Of a stretch of DNA of 9,941 nucleotides, positions 7,609 to 9,941 are shown piece after piece. A model generated the notes under the pieces. The model had not been told where the DNA came from. It was given only the letters and a program-made list of their open reading frames with translations, and made no database searches. Numbering within the stretch: the first letter of the stretch is position 1; each line of letters starts with the position of its first letter. Source of the stretch: Ruminiclostridium sp. (GTDB lineage: Bacteria; Bacillota; Clostridia; DSM-8532); NCBI GenBank assembly GCA_003535195.1, contig DOHN01000163.1, forward strand, positions 1 to 9,941. The letters are read 5' to 3'. The translations under genes and the position numbers were made by a program.

Positions 7609-7636
7609 ATTATACATGAACACTTTCATTTGTCAA
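7609..7636 (-). promoter_or_regulatory. Sigma-A promoter of the sugar operon
   Basis: On the minus strand, TTGACA (7631-7636) and TATAAT (7609-7614) are both perfect consensus boxes separated by 16 bases. Transcription would start near 7602 and leave a leader of about 50 nt before the ATPase gene. Such a strong core promoter fits tight control by a repressor. Confidence 0.82.
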
Positions 7637-7784
7637 CCCTTCTATTTCAAGCAAAACATACAATATTTGCTGAAACCGTGATAATAACCGTTTTTCAATT
7701 GTACAATAATCATCGCTGCTGATCTTTTTGCAAGGAGGAATGGCCGTAAAAATGCAGACTTACTGCCTGCTTGTCATAAAGTGA

Positions 7785-7819
7785 GCAGCAAAAATCCCTG
7801 TGGTAAATACCGCAGGGAT
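7785..7819 (-). terminator. Intrinsic terminator-like hairpin facing the sugar operon
   Basis: On the minus strand a stem of about 12 bp (arms 7794-7805 and 7808-7819, one G-U pair, AGGGAT at the base) is followed by five T residues and then GCTGC. It could stop transcription coming from the lipoprotein gene before it reaches the sugar operon. It lies inside the pirin-like remnant, and its loop coincides with an apparent insertion there, so it may be a by-product of decay rather than a selected terminator. Confidence 0.55.
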
Positions 7820-7997
7820 GCGTGTCAAATCCTGTACCCGGCTTTACCGAGCCATTATTCAGCACTCTTAAAGTGCCAAAATTCAGGTTGTCCGGATTAT
7901 AACATTCGGCAAACAAAAAATGAAACAAGCCTGTCATCACAGCATCTGGCCGTTTCAGAATAAAAAAGCGGCCGGTTATTTGAAACTTAAGCCATGA
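7794..7997 (-). pseudogene. Decayed pirin-family (cupin) gene fragment
   Basis: One minus-strand frame carries a clear stretch of pirin N-terminal cupin sequence: FHFLFAECYNPDN, then LNFGTLRVLNN, then PGTGFDTHP (7815-7925). Known pirins read roughly FSFAEYYNPDNMNFGALRVINDD, GTGFDTHPHRDMEI. Here THP is followed by four extra residues, CGIY (7803-7814), and then HRD, after which similarity ends. On the other side, SWLK (7986-7997) resembles the GWLK just before FHFSFA in pirins, but 20 codons without similarity intervene. The frame closes at a stop at 8022-8024 upstream and at 7710 downstream. There is no good start, and the remaining 190 or so residues of a pirin are absent. This accounts for much of the 400-base gap between the sugar operon and the lipoprotein gene; nothing else was found in that gap besides the promoter and hairpin listed. 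Confidence 0.6.
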
Positions 7998-8038
7998 AAA
8001 TAAGTCGTGGAAAATGAAAAATTAAATGCCCCAATAAA

Positions 8039-8563
8039 TCATGAATCCTTTAGTTCTGCTGTGATTTTGAACCAATCCACCAATCCTTCTTCATTTAATT
8101 TGACGATTCCTTTTCCGACTTTTAATTGAGTTGTATCATCATTCAGTCTTTTTTCAATTTGAATCGTATAATAATAATATGTCTTCTTTTCATCTTGTTT
8201 CAACTCAATTTCTTTTACGTAGAACTGGCATTTCTCTTTCCATGCTTGTTGATCATATCTTGTGATATGCCTGTTCTGAATTAAATTTTGCAATACGGTC
8301 TCAGAACAGTAATTCTCATATTTTAAGCAGAAAGGTTCAAAAAGCTCAGCAATATCTAGCGTCCTTTCTTGGTAAGAACCCTCATTCTTAAGCTCTTCTT
8401 CTGCCTTCTCAATCAGCTTTTGATATTCGTCTGTATTTTCGACTTGATATAATTCTGTAAGAAAACTTTTTATATTTTGCTCCCCAACAGGCTCATTAGC
8501 GGTGCAGCCTGTCGCAATAAAAAGCAGCAACAGGGAATATGTAATTAATATTACTTTTTTCAT
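8039..8563 (-). CDS. Small predicted lipoprotein of unknown function
   Basis: This protein of 174 residues has a lipoprotein signal peptide: MKK, a hydrophobic run, and lipobox IATGC with the lipidated cysteine at 20. The mature part is polar and mostly helical in character at first (FLTELYQVENTDEYQKLIEKAEEEL). It ends with alternating strand-like segments (TYYYYTIQIEKRL, TTQLKVGKGIVKL, LVDWFKITAEL), a pattern seen in NTF2-like extracytoplasmic proteins, but this is only suggestive. It contains three cysteines after the lipobox. A GTG four codons upstream (8575) would give 178 residues, but that GTG lies inside the ribosome binding site AGGTGG (8572-8577), which is eight bases from the ATG at 8563, so the ATG is preferred. 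It is monocistronic, with its own promoter. It has no visible link to the sugar operon. I do not recognise a named family. Confidence 0.8.
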   Translation of the reverse strand: MKKVILITYSLLLLFIATGCTANEPVGEQNIKSFLTELYQVENTDEYQKLIEKAEEELKNEGSYQERTLDIAELFEPFCLKYENYCSETVLQNLIQNRHITRYDQQAWKEKCQFYVKEIELKQDEKKTYYYYTIQIEKRLNDDTTQLKVGKGIVKLNEEGLVDWFKITAELKDS

Positions 8564-8590
8564 AATTTTATCCACCTGTTTTTATAATAT

Positions 8591-8619
8591 ATACTAACTA
8601 AATATATTAATATTGTCAA
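8591..8619 (-). promoter_or_regulatory. Promoter of the lipoprotein gene
   Basis: On the minus strand a perfect TTGACA (8614-8619) is followed after 17 bases by TAGTAT (8591-8596), in very AT-rich sequence. The leader to the ATG would be about 20 nt. The spacer contains TTAGT, but there is no matching inverted half-site, so no ROK control is claimed. Confidence 0.6.
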
Positions 8620-8720
8620 ATTATTGTTTCTGGCATTTCTCACATTTTAGTTAATCGTATGGTACTACAACAAAACCCCGGCAATATCACGAAAAAACGG
8701 CTGAGATGTTTAAGTCCTAA

Positions 8721-8754
8721 ATAAGAAACCCTTAGAATCATCATCATTCTAAGG
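8721..8754 (-). terminator. Terminator of the tRNA-Thr gene
   Basis: On the minus strand a perfect 9-bp stem (CCTTAGAAT at 8746-8754 with ATTCTAAGG at 8730-8738) encloses a 7-base GATGATG loop and is followed by GTTTCTTATTT. It begins about ten bases after the tRNA CCA end. The T-tract is interrupted, but position and symmetry make a terminator the natural reading. Confidence 0.7.
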
Positions 8755-8764
8755 ATTTCATCAC

Positions 8765-8839
8765 TGGAGCTGGTGATGCGACTTGAACGCACGACCTGCT
8801 GATTACGAATCAGCTGCACTACCACTGTGCTACACCAGC
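8765..8839 (-). tRNA. tRNA-Thr, anticodon CGU
   Basis: The minus strand folds as a complete cloverleaf. It has a 7-bp acceptor stem (GCTGGTG/CACCAGC), a D-stem GCAC/GTGC with loop AGTGGTA, and an anticodon stem GCTGA/TCAGC with loop TTCGTAA. A 5-base variable loop AGGTC and a T-arm GTGCG/CGCAT with loop TTCAAGT follow. The anticodon CGT reads ACG, hence threonine. The discriminator is T (8768) and the CCA end is encoded at 8765-8767. All stems are paired, with one G-U in the T-arm. It appears as a single tRNA, not part of a cluster within the window. No clear promoter was found immediately upstream. Confidence 0.95.
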
Positions 8840-9002
8840 ATATACAAAATAAGAACCTCCACCCACCAACGCAATCAAAGATTGCTGATGGTCCCCGGGA
8901 ACCTTGTTGCTTCGTAATAAAAGACATGGGACCAAGGTCTCCAAGTCCCTATTTTACAGGTTCAACCACCCACATGTCAATAACAAGATGAAGCATTATT
9001 AT

Positions 9003-9056
9003 ACATGGGGACAACTTTACTAAAACAAACTGTTCTTATAAAGAATATCCCCATGT
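9003..9056. repeat. Imperfect 54-base palindrome with 9-bp perfect ends
   Basis: ACATGGGGA at 9003-9011 is repeated in inverted orientation at 9048-9056, with a 36-base interior. The interior contains a smaller TTCTT/AAGAA hairpin (minus strand). A near-copy ACATGGGAC also occurs in direct orientation at 8924-8932. It lies 10 bases past the M24 stop codon and lacks a U-tract. It could be a transcript-end structure or the remnant of a small palindromic repeat of the kind mobilised by IS200-like transposases; the latter is speculation. Confidence 0.45.
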
Positions 9057-9066
9057 GTTTTCTTTG

Positions 9067-9941
9067 TTATTTAAAGACAGGCGCGGTATCAAAATCCGTA
9101 AGCCTTATACAGTTCTCCTTCTGTATCAGCACTGTGTCCGTTATTCGGGGGCCGCCGATCCGCGGCTTATAAATGGTAGGGAGCAGCACATCCACCACCA
9201 TATTTTCTTTTATCTCATGGGGAAGCTCCTTGCCCAAAATGGGGTAAAATTCCGACTGGCGGATTCCGACGCCGTATCCGATATGGTCCATAAACATTTT
9301 TGCATAGCCATGATCATGGATCAACCGAAATACCTTGCTATAAACTTCTGCGGAGGTTACGCCGGGCCTTAAAGCTTCCATTGCAATTTTTTGTGCTTCA
9401 ATCAGCAGTTTATAGATTGCGGCGGTTTCCTCCTCCACATTTCCTAAAAACACAGTCCGGCACATTTTCGCGGCATATCCCTTATAAGAAGCACCCAGGT
9501 GAATAACAACGGGCTGGTTGTCGCCGATCACGAAATCGCCGGCATAGGGATGCATCAGCTGCTGGCGATCATGGCGCAAAACCTGCATCCGAAAGGTACT
9601 GCCTTCAGAACCTGCTTTTCTCATTGCATATTCTGCTTCTGCGAGAACCTCTGTTTCCTTGATACCGGGCTTCACCGCTTCGTATGCCGCTCTCATTCCC
9701 TCGCACAGAAAGCTTGATGCTTTGGAAATATAGGCAATTTCCTGCTCGCTTTTTACCGAACGAATTTTGTAGCATTCGGAAGCAATATCCCCCACTACCA
9801 GCCCGGGCAAAGTTTTCATCAGGCACTGGTAGTCCTTGAGACTGATAAAATAGCGCGTAAAGCCGATTTTAGGTTTGCTGATCCCCATCGATGCAACCAG
9901 ATCCGCCGTTTTCTGGCTTACATTTTCTTCAGGAAAGAAGT
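9067..9941 (-). CDS. M24-family (creatinase/prolidase-fold) protein lacking metal ligands, 5' end outside the window
   Basis: The frame is open to the right edge, so this is a partial gene; about 290 residues are visible. Numbering below counts from an internal Met at 9888. The segment before it (FFPEENVSQKTADLVASMG) fits the end of a creatinase-type N-terminal domain. Next comes the pita-bread catalytic domain: IRSVKSEQEIAYISKAS (42-58), EVLAEAEYAMRKAG (80-93), HPYAGDFVIGD (113-123), GASYKGYAAKMCRTVFLGN (132-150), GYGVGIRQSE (204-213) and GGPRITDTVLI (245-255). The five positions that hold metal in M24 peptidases appear as His130, Lys141, Tyr205, Leu236 and Thr250 instead of Asp, Asp, His, Glu and Glu. 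His113 is kept. It is therefore probably not a metallopeptidase; a creatinase-like metal-free hydrolase or a non-catalytic protein are options. Fold assignment is strong, function open. Confidence 0.85.
   Translation of the reverse strand, partial: FFPEENVSQKTADLVASMGISKPKIGFTRYFISLKDYQCLMKTLPGLVVGDIASECYKIRSVKSEQEIAYISKASSFLCEGMRAAYEAVKPGIKETEVLAEAEYAMRKAGSEGSTFRMQVLRHDRQQLMHPYAGDFVIGDNQPVVIHLGASYKGYAAKMCRTVFLGNVEEETAAIYKLLIEAQKIAMEALRPGVTSAEVYSKVFRLIHDHGYAKMFMDHIGYGVGIRQSEFYPILGKELPHEIKENMVVDVLLPTIYKPRIGGPRITDTVLIQKENCIRLTDFDTAPVFK

Noticed and set aside
7671..7684. Possible catabolite-repression (cre) site TGAAACCGTGATAA upstream of the operon promoter
   Set aside because: It matches the consensus at 12 of 14 positions, but a core-flank T and the final conserved C are missing, and its position upstream of the -35 box is not typical for repression. 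Too weak to list.
7740..7784. Plus-strand mini-ORF MAVKMQTYCLLVIK after a perfect AGGAGG
   Set aside because: The AGGAGG (7733-7738) is only one base from the ATG, the peptide is 14 residues, there is no promoter, and it lies opposite the pirin remnant. Probably chance.
8591..8606. TTAGTTAGT-like sequence in the lipoprotein promoter as a second ROK operator
   Set aside because: Only one half-site is present, without an inverted partner at the spacing seen at 7583-7603, and the region is extremely AT-rich.
8640..8927. Minus-strand 95-codon open frame across the tRNA
   Set aside because: It runs straight through the tRNA-Thr gene and its terminator, has low-complexity residues (ITSSSDE, MMM) from the tRNA and hairpin, and matches no family I recognise.
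8840..8960. T-box riboswitch upstream of the tRNA
   Set aside because: GGTGGGTGGAGGTT resembles a T-box GGGTGG motif only superficially; there is no AGGGTGGNACCGCG core and no downstream aminoacyl-tRNA synthetase or amino-acid gene.

Overview
The window looks like a chromosomal segment of a mid-GC Firmicute, most likely a Clostridia or Lachnospiraceae-type organism. The grounds are the TTGACA/TATAAT promoters, GGAGG-type ribosome binding sites, lipoprotein signal peptides, an encoded CCA on the tRNA, and protein families typical of sugar-using gut or soil Clostridia. No species can be named from the sequence. Every gene I can support lies on the minus strand.

Region 1 (about 7640 down to 81) is one self-contained sugar-uptake operon. 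Transcription probably starts near 7602 from an almost perfect sigma-A promoter. The order is a two-domain sugar ABC ATPase, one RbsC-type permease, a lipoprotein solute-binding protein, a divergent NagB-like isomerase/deaminase, an FGGY (xylulokinase-type) kinase, and a ROK repressor. A 21-nt dyad with TTAGT/ACTAA half-sites, of the kind bound by ROK repressors, covers the predicted transcription start. The model is that an unidentified sugar enters by the ABC transporter, is phosphorylated by the kinase and is isomerised or deaminated by the NagB-like enzyme, with the ROK protein sensing it. Two strong hairpins without U-tracts follow the permease stop and the NagB-like stop and may divide the mRNA into segments.

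Region 2 (about 7640 to 8040) has no intact gene. It holds a decayed fragment of a pirin-family protein. An apparent 12-nt insertion in its metal-site motif coincides with the loop of a terminator-like hairpin facing the sugar operon.

Region 3 (8039 to about 8840) holds a small orphan lipoprotein gene with its own promoter, and an intact tRNA-Thr(CGU) with a terminator. Region 4 (8840 to 9066) is non-coding and rich in inverted repeats. Region 5 (9067 to the right edge) is the 3' part of an M24 (creatinase/prolidase-fold) gene that seems to have lost all five canonical metal ligands.

The first 80 bases are noticeably GC-richer than the rest. They carry an open minus-strand frame that may be the start or a remnant of the next gene. 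No CRISPR array, complete insertion sequence or phage gene was seen.
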